Part shown: in pieces, positions 50,201-59,007 of the stretch
Layout: every line of letters begins with the position of its first letter
Position numbering within the stretch: the stretch's first letter is position 1
The notes under the pieces: generated by a model
Told to the model about the DNA's origin: nothing
What the model saw: the letters and a program-made list of their open reading frames with translations, nothing else
Databases searched by the model: none
DNA from: a virus
Reading direction: 5' to 3' (one strand)
Virus record (IMG/VR): IMGVR_UViG_3300013116_000108
Coordinates: 62,001 to 126,000 of that record
Length of the DNA: 64,000 bases
Translations under genes and position numbers: made by a program

Positions 50201-51580
50201 TTAATCTCTGTTGTCGTATGCTTTTTTAAGTTTCATAACTAAATCGTTATGTCCTTGGTTACCAACAGCCGGCATAGCCTTTGGTCTGTTAATTCCGCCT
50301 GACATTTTGTTAAGTTGTGTATCAGCGTCAGCATATTCTTCATCTGGTGAGTTAGAATATTCTTCAACTTGGTTAATATCTGCGTCTGTTACAACTTTTA
50401 GTCCTGCTAATTTTAAAAGTTGCTGTAAAGTGCCAGTTTCTGAATCTTCAGATGTTGCTTCGTTAAAAACTATATCGTAAGCACCATGCATTGTTTCTTC
50501 TTCATCGTCGCCCATGATATCAATAAATTCTTGTTTCATAGCATCTGTAATTGGTAATGGATCTACTTCATAATTTAGATCTAATTCGCTTTGTTCAATT
50601 CCATCAGTAGTAACACCACTGTCTAAAGAAGCCTTGAACCAACCTTGAGGTAATGGATCACCGTTGCCTCCTTTATACTTAGACCATTTATTAACCCATG
50701 CTTTAAGTCTTTCATCAGTACTTTCAGTTACTGATCCTTCACTTGTTGGAGCACCCATTTTTGCTTGACGAATTAACATTTCTAGCCCTTCTTGGTCCAT
50801 AGTTTTTTCTACTTCATCACCCGAATACTTGTCTTGTGTATCGTCCATGACACCCATTTCTGCTTTATGTTCTTTGCCATTTTCATCTTTAACAATATAT
50901 GTATATTCGCCTACTCTCTTATATGATAGTTTACCATTATATGTGTCGCCATCAATTTCATCTGGTGGTGTTATCCATTTACCATCATCTGATTCACCAA
51001 GTTTTGATAACTTTTGCTGTAATGCTGTCATTTCACTTGAACGTTCAATGCTATAAGCCTTATTGCTGTCACCAGCGTCTCTGGCATCTTTTGCCATTTG
51101 CATTAGTTTTTGAATTCGTGCTTTAACTTTTTCTTTATCATTAGGAACATTAAGTTCGCTTATTTGTTCTTCATCTAAATCGCCTTCTCTTACTGGAGCA
51201 CCCATTTTTGCTTGACGAATTAGCATCGCTAATCCTTCTTGGTCCATGGTTTTTTCTACTTCATCGCCTGAATAGTTGTCTTGTGTATCGTCCATGACAC
51301 CCATTTCTGCTTTGTATTCTTTGCCATTTTCATCTTTAACGATATATGTGTATTCACCTATTCTCTTGTATGTTAGTTTACCGTTATATGTGTTGCCATC
51401 AATTTCATCTGGTGCTTTTTTCCAATTAGCATCAAGTTCATTAACGCTTTGTTCCATTTCTTTTATTGTTTTTTTAAATTCTGATTCTTTGTTTGCTTCT
51501 TCTTTAGCGAATTCTTCGGTTTGTATTTCTCTAAAAAGTCCCGCAACTTTGTGTAAATCAATTAGTTTATTGTCGCTCAT
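50201..51580 (-). CDS. Acidic structural-type protein with 73-aa tandem repeat
   Basis: A 459-aa, Glu/Asp-rich protein. Residues 57-129 and 206-278 are nearly identical copies of one domain (PDEIDGNTYNGKL...RQAKMGAP), separated by a helical linker (DEEQISELNVPNDKEKVKAR). Each copy looks like a small beta domain (GEYTYIVKDENGK) plus a helix. The C-terminal part (YADADTQLNKM) is shared with structural proteins of marine phages as I recall them. It lies between gp16 and gp17. A virion or prohead-scaffold role is likely but not shown. Confidence 0.55.
   Translation of the reverse strand: MSDNKLIDLHKVAGLFREIQTEEFAKEEANKESEFKKTIKEMEQSVNELDANWKKAPDEIDGNTYNGKLTYKRIGEYTYIVKDENGKEYKAEMGVMDDTQDNYSGDEVEKTMDQEGLAMLIRQAKMGAPVREGDLDEEQISELNVPNDKEKVKARIQKLMQMAKDARDAGDSNKAYSIERSSEMTALQQKLSKLGESDDGKWITPPDEIDGDTYNGKLSYKRVGEYTYIVKDENGKEHKAEMGVMDDTQDKYSGDEVEKTMDQEGLEMLIRQAKMGAPTSEGSVTESTDERLKAWVNKWSKYKGGNGDPLPQGWFKASLDSGVTTDGIEQSELDLNYEVDPLPITDAMKQEFIDIMGDDEEETMHGAYDIVFNEATSEDSETGTLQQLLKLAGLKVVTDADINQVEEYSNSPDEEYADADTQLNKMSGGINRPKAMPAVGNQGHNDLVMKLKKAYDNRD
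50747..50965 (-). repeat. Direct repeat copy B (73 codons)
   Basis: In-frame copy of the 219-nt repeat, codons 206-278 of the 459-aa gene. The translated copies differ at about eight positions of 73, so the duplication is fairly recent. Confidence 0.85.
51194..51412 (-). repeat. Direct repeat copy A (73 codons)
   Basis: In-frame copy of the 219-nt repeat, codons 57-129 of the 459-aa gene, 447 nt from copy B. The DNA also remains very similar, including the TCGTCCATGACACCCATTTC stretch. Confidence 0.85.
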
Positions 51581-52132
51581 TTATTTTCTCCCTGCCACTG
51601 GTGATGTTGTACCTTGTGGCAAATCACTAGTTGTTTTTGCTTTTTCTGTTTTACCTCCAGCAATTTCTACCTCAGGTGTTTCTTTTTGTAATTCTTTAAG
51701 AAAGCCTAATTTCGCTTCTGCTGGTGCTTCGCCCGAAGCATAATCTGAACCAAGATTTGGAATATAATCTTCGCCTTGAGTTTTTACAAACTCTTCTCTA
51801 GCAACTTCTTCTGGATGATCACTGTTAATAACAACTACGTGGTTACCAGGAAGACCTGCTAAATTTACTAAATCACTATGTACAACTTGCGGTGTACTAG
51901 GATATGTCAATGTAATTTCAAAAATAGAAACTTCGCTATTGCGAAGATTTTGAAAATCCATTGGATGTTCTTGAATTGGTGTTGTTTTAGGAGATGTAAT
52001 ATCCTTAACATCATACTTGCCTAATACTCTTTCAATAACGTCCATTAATTCTGGCTCGGCTTTCATGGCCAATTTAACCTTGAATTTATATTCTTTTACT
52101 GACTCTGCCAAGTATTCATTAAATAATTTCAT
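51581..52132 (-). CDS. Prohead-targeted protein with T4-like targeting peptide
   Basis: A 183-aa protein when started at ATG 52132, where GGAG lies 7 nt upstream; frames to 52144 and 52207 are longer but run into the gp16 end. It begins MKLFNEYLAESVKEY, strikingly like T4 MKTYQEFIAEA, with LAE/Ser as predicted gp21 cut site. The rest has FKVKLAMKAEPELMDVIERV, a beta-alpha fold with paired strands (ITLTYPSTPQVVHSDL), and a Pro/Thr-rich tail. It is probably a conserved head core or internal protein. It lies one base from the 459-aa gene. Confidence 0.6.
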   Translation of the reverse strand: MKLFNEYLAESVKEYKFKVKLAMKAEPELMDVIERVLGKYDVKDITSPKTTPIQEHPMDFQNLRNSEVSIFEITLTYPSTPQVVHSDLVNLAGLPGNHVVVINSDHPEEVAREEFVKTQGEDYIPNLGSDYASGEAPAEAKLGFLKELQKETPEVEIAGGKTEKAKTTSDLPQGTTSPVAGRK

Positions 52133-52154
52133 TTTACTCTCCATTGTATTATAA

Positions 52155-52664
52155 CTATTTATTATCTTTTGTGTCATTTTTGTTGAGTATTCTATCGAGT
52201 AATTCATTGCGACTTAATACTGTTGCTTCGCCATTTTCGGCACCATCTATTTTGCCCATATCCCTGTCAATCCTAGCATCAAGGGCCTTCTTTCGCAGTT
52301 GTAATTCAACCATTTTTAATTTTTTATCTATTTTTGCCTGCTTGGCATTAAGTTTAATTTGAAGCATTTTACTTGCTGTATCAAATATTTGTCCACTAAA
52401 CCTTGCTTCAACATTCATACCTAAATCCATTAAGTTATCAAATGTATCATCAGCCTTGGTGGCTATTTCGTCCATTTCTTTATCATTCGCTGTTAAATTT
52501 TCAACGCCTGCTAGAGCAGATTCAATATTATCTACTTCTTCTAATTCTTTTTCTACTTTATCAACTACTTCAATTGCCTTTGACGGCTCAACTTCTTCAG
52601 GGAGTTCTTCTGTACTATCGTCTAAAGGTGCGATATTAAGTAGTTCTTCTAATTTTTTTGTCAT
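52155..52664 (-). CDS. 16: Terminase small subunit gp16-like
   Basis: A 169-aa helical protein. The acidic N-terminal third is followed by KADDTFDNLMDLGMNVEARF and ASKMLQIKLNAKQAKIDKKLK, the two helices of gp16's coiled-coil core that forms the ring around packaged DNA. The length agrees with T4 gp16 (164 aa). Order gp4, gp16, then gp17 supports it. It has an AAGG ribosome site and a TAAATAC box at 52688-52694. Confidence 0.65.
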   Translation of the reverse strand: MTKKLEELLNIAPLDDSTEELPEEVEPSKAIEVVDKVEKELEEVDNIESALAGVENLTANDKEMDEIATKADDTFDNLMDLGMNVEARFSGQIFDTASKMLQIKLNAKQAKIDKKLKMVELQLRKKALDARIDRDMGKIDGAENGEATVLSRNELLDRILNKNDTKDNK

Positions 52665-52687
52665 GTTAGATTGCCTTATAATATAAG

Positions 52688-52694
52688 GTATTTA
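52688..52694 (-). promoter_or_regulatory. TAAATAC late-like promoter box before gp16
   Basis: CTAAATACC on the minus strand, about 25 nt before the gp16 ATG, overlapping the last codon of gp4. Confidence 0.45.
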
Positions 52695-53138
52695 GCGACG
52701 CTTCTTACCTTGATGGTATAAATCGTTTTCTGTTACAACTCTAAAAGTTATACGTTTTTGCTTACACCAGCGTGTTGCGGCTTCCCATTTGGCCATATTT
52801 TGTACTACAGCCATTTGCCTATTTCTACTTCTACCAGCACCTTCCATAGTAGATTGATTACTAGGCTTAATTTCAACTAATTCTGATTTTCTATTTCCAT
52901 TTTTATCTTGGTATTGTACAAAAAAATCAGGTACATATGAACTTTGTTTTCCTGTTAGTGGATTTTTGTATGGAATTCGTACTGCTTCGCTGGCCCAACC
53001 TATAACTGCTGGATTATTATCACAGAATGTCATAAATGTGTGTTCCCAACTGGAACGATAAATTGGATTTTTTGTGCCGGCGTATTTGTCTGGGTTTTTA
53101 AGTGTGTATCGACCGCGGGCAACTCCCTTGCCTATCAT
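52692..53138 (-). CDS. 4: Head completion protein gp4
   Basis: A 148-aa protein matching T4 gp4 (150 aa) in pattern: GRYTLKNPDKYAG, YRSSWEHTFMTFCD, then the TnsA/PD-(D/E)XK-like core YVPDFFVQYQDK followed by ELVEIKPS, giving Asp, Glu and Lys. gp4 finishes the DNA-filled head before tail joining, and a nuclease trimming role is suspected. Start overlaps the 127-aa gene by 4 nt (ATGA). Confidence 0.85.
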   Translation of the reverse strand: MIGKGVARGRYTLKNPDKYAGTKNPIYRSSWEHTFMTFCDNNPAVIGWASEAVRIPYKNPLTGKQSSYVPDFFVQYQDKNGNRKSELVEIKPSNQSTMEGAGRSRNRQMAVVQNMAKWEAATRWCKQKRITFRVVTENDLYHQGKKRR

Positions 53139-53518
53139 TCGATAATATTCCTCACTACAGATGGATTAGGAACTCTGCTTGTAGCAAAGCCTAATATACT
53201 AGTTTGTTTTCTATTTTGATTTATCATAGTTATTAACGTTAATTGAATGTCATCTATTGTGTCACTACGAAGTTTATCAACTAATTCCATAACATTAACA
53301 CCTTCCATAGCACTTATCTCGAAAAGTGTATCTGTTAATGTATTTGCTGAATCATTGTCGTTGTTTGTTTTGCCTAAGAAAAAACTTTTTACTGTTTGGT
53401 GTTCACTAGAATTAATGTTAATACTTTCAACATAATGTCCATTAAAAAATTTTCTAGTTTCTAATTTTTTATCTATTGTTTGATCTATGTTACTTGAAGC
53501 ATATAAATTTTCAGACAT
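53135..53518 (-). CDS. Conserved virion-associated protein, 127 aa
   Basis: A 127-aa protein with a recurring pattern I recall from cyanophages: HQTVKSFFLGKTNNDND, then EISAMEGVNVMELVDKLR, and LILMI-like TLITMINQNRKQTSILGFA near the end. It is mainly helical. It lies between the tube-initiator-like gene and gp4, so it is probably a tail- or neck-related structural protein. Unknown function. Confidence 0.5.
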   Translation of the reverse strand: MSENLYASSNIDQTIDKKLETRKFFNGHYVESININSSEHQTVKSFFLGKTNNDNDSANTLTDTLFEISAMEGVNVMELVDKLRSDTIDDIQLTLITMINQNRKQTSILGFATSRVPNPSVVRNIIE

Positions 53519-53527
53519 AATTTATTC

Positions 53528-54619
53528 CTAATCTACATGAGGATTTCCGGCCATATCTTTTACAGTACCAACATTATTACCACTTGGCACTGATTTATTT
53601 GATACACCGTTATCTGTATGTGGGTTTGGTCTAGTTGAGCCCGGGAAAGCATGTTGTTGATTGCTTTTTTTAGACTTAGCAACTTCATTATTTGTATATG
53701 TTTTTTTGCTGTTTACATCGCTTTTATATTCTTTTCTCTCTGTTTCAGGACCGCTATATATTCCAGCATCTTGTTCCATCATATACTGCTCATATCTTTT
53801 TTTCTTATGGGCATCAACTATGCTCTGTGTATGTTTTTCCCATTCACTATTATTAACAGAATCGTTTGGCGAATAATCTTTATCGTAATGTAAATCACCA
53901 AAGCCTTTAGGACCAAACTCTAAAGCATTTGGCTGGCCGCCACTCATAGTACCTGTAGCATATTTTACTGTTTCGAATTGAATTTGCATTGTGTTTTCTA
54001 ATACATCACTTTGAGAGTGATCATGATTATCGTGACTAAAGTTTGTAATTATAGGATTAATTAATGTGTATTCTGAAAACTGTTTTTTTCCGTAGATACT
54101 ATACAACTGAATGCTCTCAAAAAATGGTTGGTCCTCAGGCTCTGCTATGCCAAAATTAAAATCTTGATCTTCACTTGTATAAGTATTTCGGGTAGTATAT
54201 ACACTTGATGTAGGTGGACCTGCTTTTTGATCGGAATAATACCAATCTAAATAAGCATACCATAGCGTTTTAGAAATATCTGCCATGTCGTCATGTAAAC
54301 GTATTTGAACTGGATTATAGTTTATTTTTGTTTGTACTGCTCTCCAACGATTATACTCATTCATTAATTGAGTATCAAACGTGTATGATGGCAAGTCTAC
54401 TGACTTAACCAACATACTTGCTTCTCGTTTAATAGAGTCTGGAAGTGCTTTTGAAACTTCTGGTGTAAAATTAAACACTACAAAAAATAGAAATTTTTGT
54501 TTTGGTGCTAATCTATAATCGCCATCTCTAAAGGTTCTAGCGGCGTGTTGATAATCACGCAATAGTTTCTTACTCGACCATGCTTTTGGATCTACTATCT
54601 GACCTTTAAAATCAGCCAT
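53528..54619 (-). CDS. Tail-tube-like protein (gp54/second tube protein candidate)
   Basis: A 363-aa protein. Residues 45-210 have the tail-tube fold pattern: FLFFVVFNFTPE, MLVKSVDLPSYTFDTQ, MNEYNRWRAVQTK and VQIRLHDDMADI, as in gp19 relatives. The C-terminal 130 residues are polar and Lys/Asn/Pro-rich, without fold pattern. Marine T4-like phages often have a gp54-like tube initiator or a longer tube homologue; position after gp19 suits either. Assignment to gp54 is a guess. Confidence 0.55.
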   Translation of the reverse strand: MADFKGQIVDPKAWSSKKLLRDYQHAARTFRDGDYRLAPKQKFLFFVVFNFTPEVSKALPDSIKREASMLVKSVDLPSYTFDTQLMNEYNRWRAVQTKINYNPVQIRLHDDMADISKTLWYAYLDWYYSDQKAGPPTSSVYTTRNTYTSEDQDFNFGIAEPEDQPFFESIQLYSIYGKKQFSEYTLINPIITNFSHDNHDHSQSDVLENTMQIQFETVKYATGTMSGGQPNALEFGPKGFGDLHYDKDYSPNDSVNNSEWEKHTQSIVDAHKKKRYEQYMMEQDAGIYSGPETERKEYKSDVNSKKTYTNNEVAKSKKSNQQHAFPGSTRPNPHTDNGVSNKSVPSGNNVGTVKDMAGNPHVD

Positions 54620-54623
54620 TTAA

Positions 54624-55250
54624 TTAACCTGTAATTGTCTGGCTTCTTGTTTTAGATACTGCTGATCCTATACCTGCTCCGTTATTACCAACCGGTAACT
54701 GTACAGCATTGTCAAATCTAATTGACATAGTAATATTTGCTGGCTCCGAAGATGCATAGTTTAAATCGTTATAGTTTACGTTCTCAATGTAACAACCGTA
54801 TAGTTCCCACTCTTCTAAAGTAATTGGAGCCGCTGAACCGTTGCCACCATCTAATAACTCAAAACGTGTTAAGAACTTATAATCAATACCAGAAGAAGCA
54901 GATGCTTGTTCCATAAAGTCAAATTGTCTTTGAACTTGTTCGCCAACTAATTTTGATACGTTGCTTGAAACATCATCTCTGATGTTAACTGATACTGGAT
55001 CCCAGGTATGCTTACCAATAATGTTAACTTTTGAGTTATAAACATCTACTGGAATTTGTTCAAAGTTGACACTTGGTCTTGTAATGTCCATAACTTGCTT
55101 AGTAAGTTCTGATCTTGACGATGTTACCCCAAAGTTTTCAAAACTCACTCTAAAGCGATATTTTAGTTTTGGCATTAACAGACCTTGTGAACTAGCACTT
55201 TGTCCGCCTGCTATAGGAACTGTAAACTTACTTAATGAACCTACTGACAT
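54624..55250 (-). CDS. 19: Tail tube protein gp19
   Basis: A 208-aa tube protein, directly after the sheath gene. LKYRFRVSFENFG, VMDITRPSVNFEQIPVDVYN and WDPVSVNIRDDVS are the strand-loop-strand blocks of gp19, and ENVNYNDLNYASSEPANITM the end block. T4 gp19 is 163 aa, marine homologues are about 200. It polymerises into the inner tail tube. A terminator stands between it and gp18. Confidence 0.9.
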   Translation of the reverse strand: MSVGSLSKFTVPIAGGQSASSQGLLMPKLKYRFRVSFENFGVTSSRSELTKQVMDITRPSVNFEQIPVDVYNSKVNIIGKHTWDPVSVNIRDDVSSNVSKLVGEQVQRQFDFMEQASASSGIDYKFLTRFELLDGGNGSAAPITLEEWELYGCYIENVNYNDLNYASSEPANITMSIRFDNAVQLPVGNNGAGIGSAVSKTRSQTITG

Positions 55251-55301
55251 AATATGTCTCCTTTATTATTAATACAATATTATTTATCTTATCAACTGAC
55301 C

Positions 55302-55332
55302 AAAAAAATAGGGCGGTTTAAACGCCCTATTT
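55302..55332 (-). terminator. Terminator between gp18 and gp19
   Basis: AAATAGGGCG pairs with CGCCCTATTT (55306-55315 with 55323-55332), 7-nt loop, followed by a T run on the minus strand. It lies 19 nt after the gp18 stop. Confidence 0.85.
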
Positions 55333-55350
55333 CAATGTTTTTGTTAATTA

Positions 55351-58300
55351 TTACCCGGATATAGAACCTGTGTTTTGGATTCTAACAGGTATGTAAATAA
55401 ACTCTACTGATTTAACAGGTTCAACAGCAACGTCTAGATATAATTCATTTCTGTCTATTCTTGCTGATGTGTTATTAGTTTCATCACATACTACCAAGTA
55501 ATCATATAAACCTCTTTTAGAAACTAAGTCGTTCATTAGTGATTCTACAACACCTTTGATTTCGTCCCTAGTTAACTTGTCATTTGGTTCAAATACAAAT
55601 GGTTTTGTAATTTCGCCTAGTCTTTCTCTGATATATGCTACAAGTCTTGCTACGTTGATTCTATCTAACGCTGAAGCAGAACCATGTCTAGTTTTGTTAC
55701 CAAAGTTAAGTATACCAACACCTGGGAAGAATGCGATTGGATTAATCTTATTCTCATATAAAGTATCTCTTAAAGATTCTTTAATACCAACTGTTTGGAA
55801 TTCACCAGTAGCACTATCAATGTGTCCTAACGCTGTAGCATTATCTACGCCACCTCGTCTTGTGCCTGCTGGAGCAAACCATGGAAAACTAGCATCATCT
55901 GAACGTAACATTGTTCTCAATGCCATGTGTGTTGGAGGAACAACAATTCCGTTACCATCTAAGTCTGTAGTTCTACCCGATGGATAAAACACACCTAAAT
56001 ATGTATCTGCTGTTACTAGTCCATTTTCATTGTTATCAATAGCAAGTTTTGTGTTATTAGCCCAATTTTGTATATCAGTACTATTTGGTGCTAGTCTCAT
56101 TGGAGCATCTCCAAGAACAAAGCCTGTATTTCGTCTTTCATTATTAAGTGCTACTAAGTTAGCCATTAGTTCTGGATATCCAGGAGCAACTAATAAGTTA
56201 AAGTTACGTTGTTCTTCACGTATCTCATCTGATGAAGTTACCGCTGACTTCATTGCGGAAACAATAGTATTACGCTGAGCATGTCTACCTACAAACGGAG
56301 CACCGTCATTTTGTATTCCTGATACAGTTACCCAAGCATTTGTTTCTGTTGGTAAAGTTTTACCTGGGAAGTCAGTAGCATTAAAGTACGCTTTCTTGTA
56401 TTCTTTAACGTTATTTGAGCTACGTCTTAAGTTAAATGCTAACATACCTCTTGGATACAATGCGGCACTTGGAGCATCAATATCTGTGTAGTCACTTGTT
56501 AACAATGTTTTAATTGGTGTCATAGTTGATGTTGTTACATCATCTGTAGCACTATCATGGAACCTAAAGTCAGCAAATAAAATACCATCTTCTGACGTTT
56601 GGTCTGTAGTATCAATTGCTACCCATTTATCTTCTGAAGCAACTGATTCCCATCTACTAATTTTAAAAGTATCTGGGTCAGAGGTGTCAATCCAAAGGTC
56701 GCCATATACAAGTGCTGTATTATCAGACTGTACTAGTGGCTCTGTTGCTGACACAATTGGTCCATCTGGTGAAGTGTTAGATAAGTTAAATCCTCTAGCA
56801 TCTGTAGTAACACCTTGGTATCCTTTCCAAGTAACACCATCATGTATCATAATATCCGCATCACTAACTGCGGCGTTAAACCATTTAGTTCCGTCTGCCG
56901 GATCTGCTGTTGGTTGTGTAGTACTTGCTGAGTAAGTGTAAGTTTGCCAATTAGATACAATTATATCTGAATTGTTGCCTGCTCTTGCTGTAGTTAAAGA
57001 AGCAGTAATACCAGCATCAACAACTGGAGTTCCAGTAGCATCTTTAAGAACAATAACACCACCTAAGTCGTGTGTTAATGTAATAGCATTTGTTGTAGTA
57101 TCTCTCGAAACTGACAAGTTAGCAATATTTGCCGCTGTTACACCACTTACAAAATCTTCGGCAGTTTTTGCTCCAGATCCTGGTATAGTAACTGTTACCG
57201 CTGATGTTAATGTTGCCGTTTTGTCTGACATTTGAATAGTAAATGTTTCACCGCCTGTAAATGCCGGACTTGCTGTACCTGTTACACTAGTAACACCTTT
57301 AGCAATTCTCTTGAAGAATTTATAACTTCCTCTACCATTATCTTCAGCGTCTTGCTTAACGTATATTGTATCAGCCGCTACATTAATTCCGCCACCTGCT
57401 TTATCTAAACCATAGTTTGCTGACTCGTCGTTAGCATATATTGGAGCCGCATTTGCTTCAAATAGTTTAGTATTAGCGTTATAAGTTTTTAGACTAAAGT
57501 CAGCACCTTTATTAGGTGTTGTTGTTTTAATCCAAACAGACCCTGTTGGTCTTGTATAAGTGTCTGCTGTTTTCCATTCCGGAATTGATGTGTGTTCTGC
57601 AAAATCAAATTTTGGAGACCAATATCTTCCAGCAGTTAATCCACAAACTGTGAGGATAGTTCCTGTACCATTTGCTATTAATACTGATCCAGTGTTGCCA
57701 CCGCCTCCGCCATCAGCAGTGGCATTAGCATAAATTTCTAATTTGTTATTAACAACTGCCGCTGAAACGCCTGCTTCGCCGGCACCTGAAATATCAGCCG
57801 CTAGTGATGTTGCTGAAGTACCTGAGGCTGTAACTGTAGTTCCGTTAATAACAATAGTGTGTCCAGCAACAATAGTTGGTGAACTTTCTGTTCCTGTTAC
57901 AGTTGGGTGTGATGTTTGCCAAGCAGGTGAACCTACGTGTACCCAAATATTTCCGCTGTTTTTGTAAAACAATGGATTTTTAGTGTTTGTAGCATCAATG
58001 GCATATTCGCCAATTGAACCATAAGAACTCTTAGGAACTGATGCTGAAATATCATTTGAGTCAGTAATTATTTTTGGTACTACGTTAGCAAACTTTTGTG
58101 TGGACTCGTTCCAAACATGAACTCCAAATAAAGTCTTGCTAATATCAAACCATGCCGTTCCTGCCGCAGGTGCCCCAGAAGGTCTACCTGAAGAAGTAGA
58201 TAGTTGACCTAAATCAACATCTGCCCTTGTTACATACGCTCTATTACTGACACCTAGTACGCTGTAGGCCGCCATAAGTCCGTATTCGTTAACTTCACTA

Positions 58301-58557
58301 CCGTGTAGTGCTGTTCCACTTGTATTTTTATGGAAAGTAGGCTCTCCATAAGTTGTTACTAATTCTCTTTGCGAACCTATTAAATAAGTCTTTCCCGCAT
58401 TTGCTTTTGTAGTACCTGCCGCTGTTCCTGTGCTAGTACCACTTGTTTTGTCTTGGGCTGTTGCGATAACAATTAGAGGAATCGTTCCAACTGCCGTTGG
58501 AGCGTATTGCGATTCGTCTGTAATTGTAACGTCAATACCTGGTGATATAAGTGCCAT
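55351..58557 (-). CDS. 18: Tail sheath protein gp18, extended
   Basis: A 1,068-aa contractile sheath protein, against 659 in T4. The N-terminal (MALISPGIDVTITDES, YGEPTFHKN) and C-terminal parts (LGDAPMRLAP, YPSGRTTDLDGN, WFAPAGTRRG, RINVARLVAYIRERL, FEPND, ELYLDVAVEPVKSVEFI) are those of gp18. About residues 130-700 are an insertion of repeated beta domains rich in Gly/Thr/Ala (VVINGTTVTASG, FTIQMSDKTATL) that should project from the sheath surface. It has GAGGAA as ribosome site and a TAAATAC box. Confidence 0.95.
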   Translation of the reverse strand: MALISPGIDVTITDESQYAPTAVGTIPLIVIATAQDKTSGTSTGTAAGTTKANAGKTYLIGSQRELVTTYGEPTFHKNTSGTALHGSEVNEYGLMAAYSVLGVSNRAYVTRADVDLGQLSTSSGRPSGAPAAGTAWFDISKTLFGVHVWNESTQKFANVVPKIITDSNDISASVPKSSYGSIGEYAIDATNTKNPLFYKNSGNIWVHVGSPAWQTSHPTVTGTESSPTIVAGHTIVINGTTVTASGTSATSLAADISGAGEAGVSAAVVNNKLEIYANATADGGGGGNTGSVLIANGTGTILTVCGLTAGRYWSPKFDFAEHTSIPEWKTADTYTRPTGSVWIKTTTPNKGADFSLKTYNANTKLFEANAAPIYANDESANYGLDKAGGGINVAADTIYVKQDAEDNGRGSYKFFKRIAKGVTSVTGTASPAFTGGETFTIQMSDKTATLTSAVTVTIPGSGAKTAEDFVSGVTAANIANLSVSRDTTTNAITLTHDLGGVIVLKDATGTPVVDAGITASLTTARAGNNSDIIVSNWQTYTYSASTTQPTADPADGTKWFNAAVSDADIMIHDGVTWKGYQGVTTDARGFNLSNTSPDGPIVSATEPLVQSDNTALVYGDLWIDTSDPDTFKISRWESVASEDKWVAIDTTDQTSEDGILFADFRFHDSATDDVTTSTMTPIKTLLTSDYTDIDAPSAALYPRGMLAFNLRRSSNNVKEYKKAYFNATDFPGKTLPTETNAWVTVSGIQNDGAPFVGRHAQRNTIVSAMKSAVTSSDEIREEQRNFNLLVAPGYPELMANLVALNNERRNTGFVLGDAPMRLAPNSTDIQNWANNTKLAIDNNENGLVTADTYLGVFYPSGRTTDLDGNGIVVPPTHMALRTMLRSDDASFPWFAPAGTRRGGVDNATALGHIDSATGEFQTVGIKESLRDTLYENKINPIAFFPGVGILNFGNKTRHGSASALDRINVARLVAYIRERLGEITKPFVFEPNDKLTRDEIKGVVESLMNDLVSKRGLYDYLVVCDETNNTSARIDRNELYLDVAVEPVKSVEFIYIPVRIQNTGSISG

Positions 58558-58600
58558 ATTATTTTTTCCTCACTTTAAAAAGTTTAAATTATTATACATT

Positions 58601-58607
58601 GTATTTA
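58601..58607 (-). promoter_or_regulatory. TAAATAC late-like box before gp18
   Basis: Minus strand GCTAAATACAATGTATAAT, 44-50 nt before the gp18 ATG, in the gap shared with the divergent HNH-like gene. Confidence 0.5.
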
Positions 58608-58614
58608 GCGATTA

Positions 58615-59007
58615 ATGGTAAAAAACGTCAAAATAGATGCCCTTTATAAAGGGCACCAGCGTATAAATACTCGTATGGGCAGGCCTATATGTATCACTTG
58701 TAACGCTCCAGCGGCGGTTAATTATAAAAGAAAAGATAAAACTTATTATCGTAGGTTTTGTGATAGTTGTATACGAGAGCAAAAAAAGCCTAATAGATTT
58801 AAATTACATGGTTATCAAAAACAAAGCACATGTGACCATTGCGGATATCACAGCAAATTTCCTGAAGTTTTTTTAATATGGTATTTAGATGGGAATAAAA
58901 GTAATACTAGAATAGCCAACCTTAAAACAGTATGTAAAAACTGCGAAGTTACTCTAGCGAGGCTTGGATGGTCAAAGATTGCTGGCGATCTAACACCTGA
59001 TCAATAG
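58615..59007 (+). CDS. HNH-like/zinc-ribbon protein
   Basis: A 130-aa plus-strand protein. CITC...CDSC (about residues 27-52) and CDHC...CKNC (73-109) form two zinc-ribbon pairs, and YLDGNKSNTRIANLKTVC is the HNH-type alpha-beta segment (normally HxxGNxxNNxxxNL), but the first His is replaced by Tyr, so nuclease activity is doubtful. It may be a DNA-binding regulator or a degraded homing endonuclease. Its 3' end overlaps the convergent gp1 gene by 59 nt. Confidence 0.6.
   Translation: MVKNVKIDALYKGHQRINTRMGRPICITCNAPAAVNYKRKDKTYYRRFCDSCIREQKKPNRFKLHGYQKQSTCDHCGYHSKFPEVFLIWYLDGNKSNTRIANLKTVCKNCEVTLARLGWSKIAGDLTPDQ

Noticed and set aside
55351-58557. Many open frames on the plus strand across the sheath gene
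   Set aside because: They are shadows of the gp18 reading frame: compositions are Ser/Val-rich and hydrophobic, they lack ribosome sites, and they overlap one well-supported gene.
58615-59007. Active HNH homing endonuclease
   Set aside because: The first catalytic His position is Tyr and no intron or intein boundary is visible around it.
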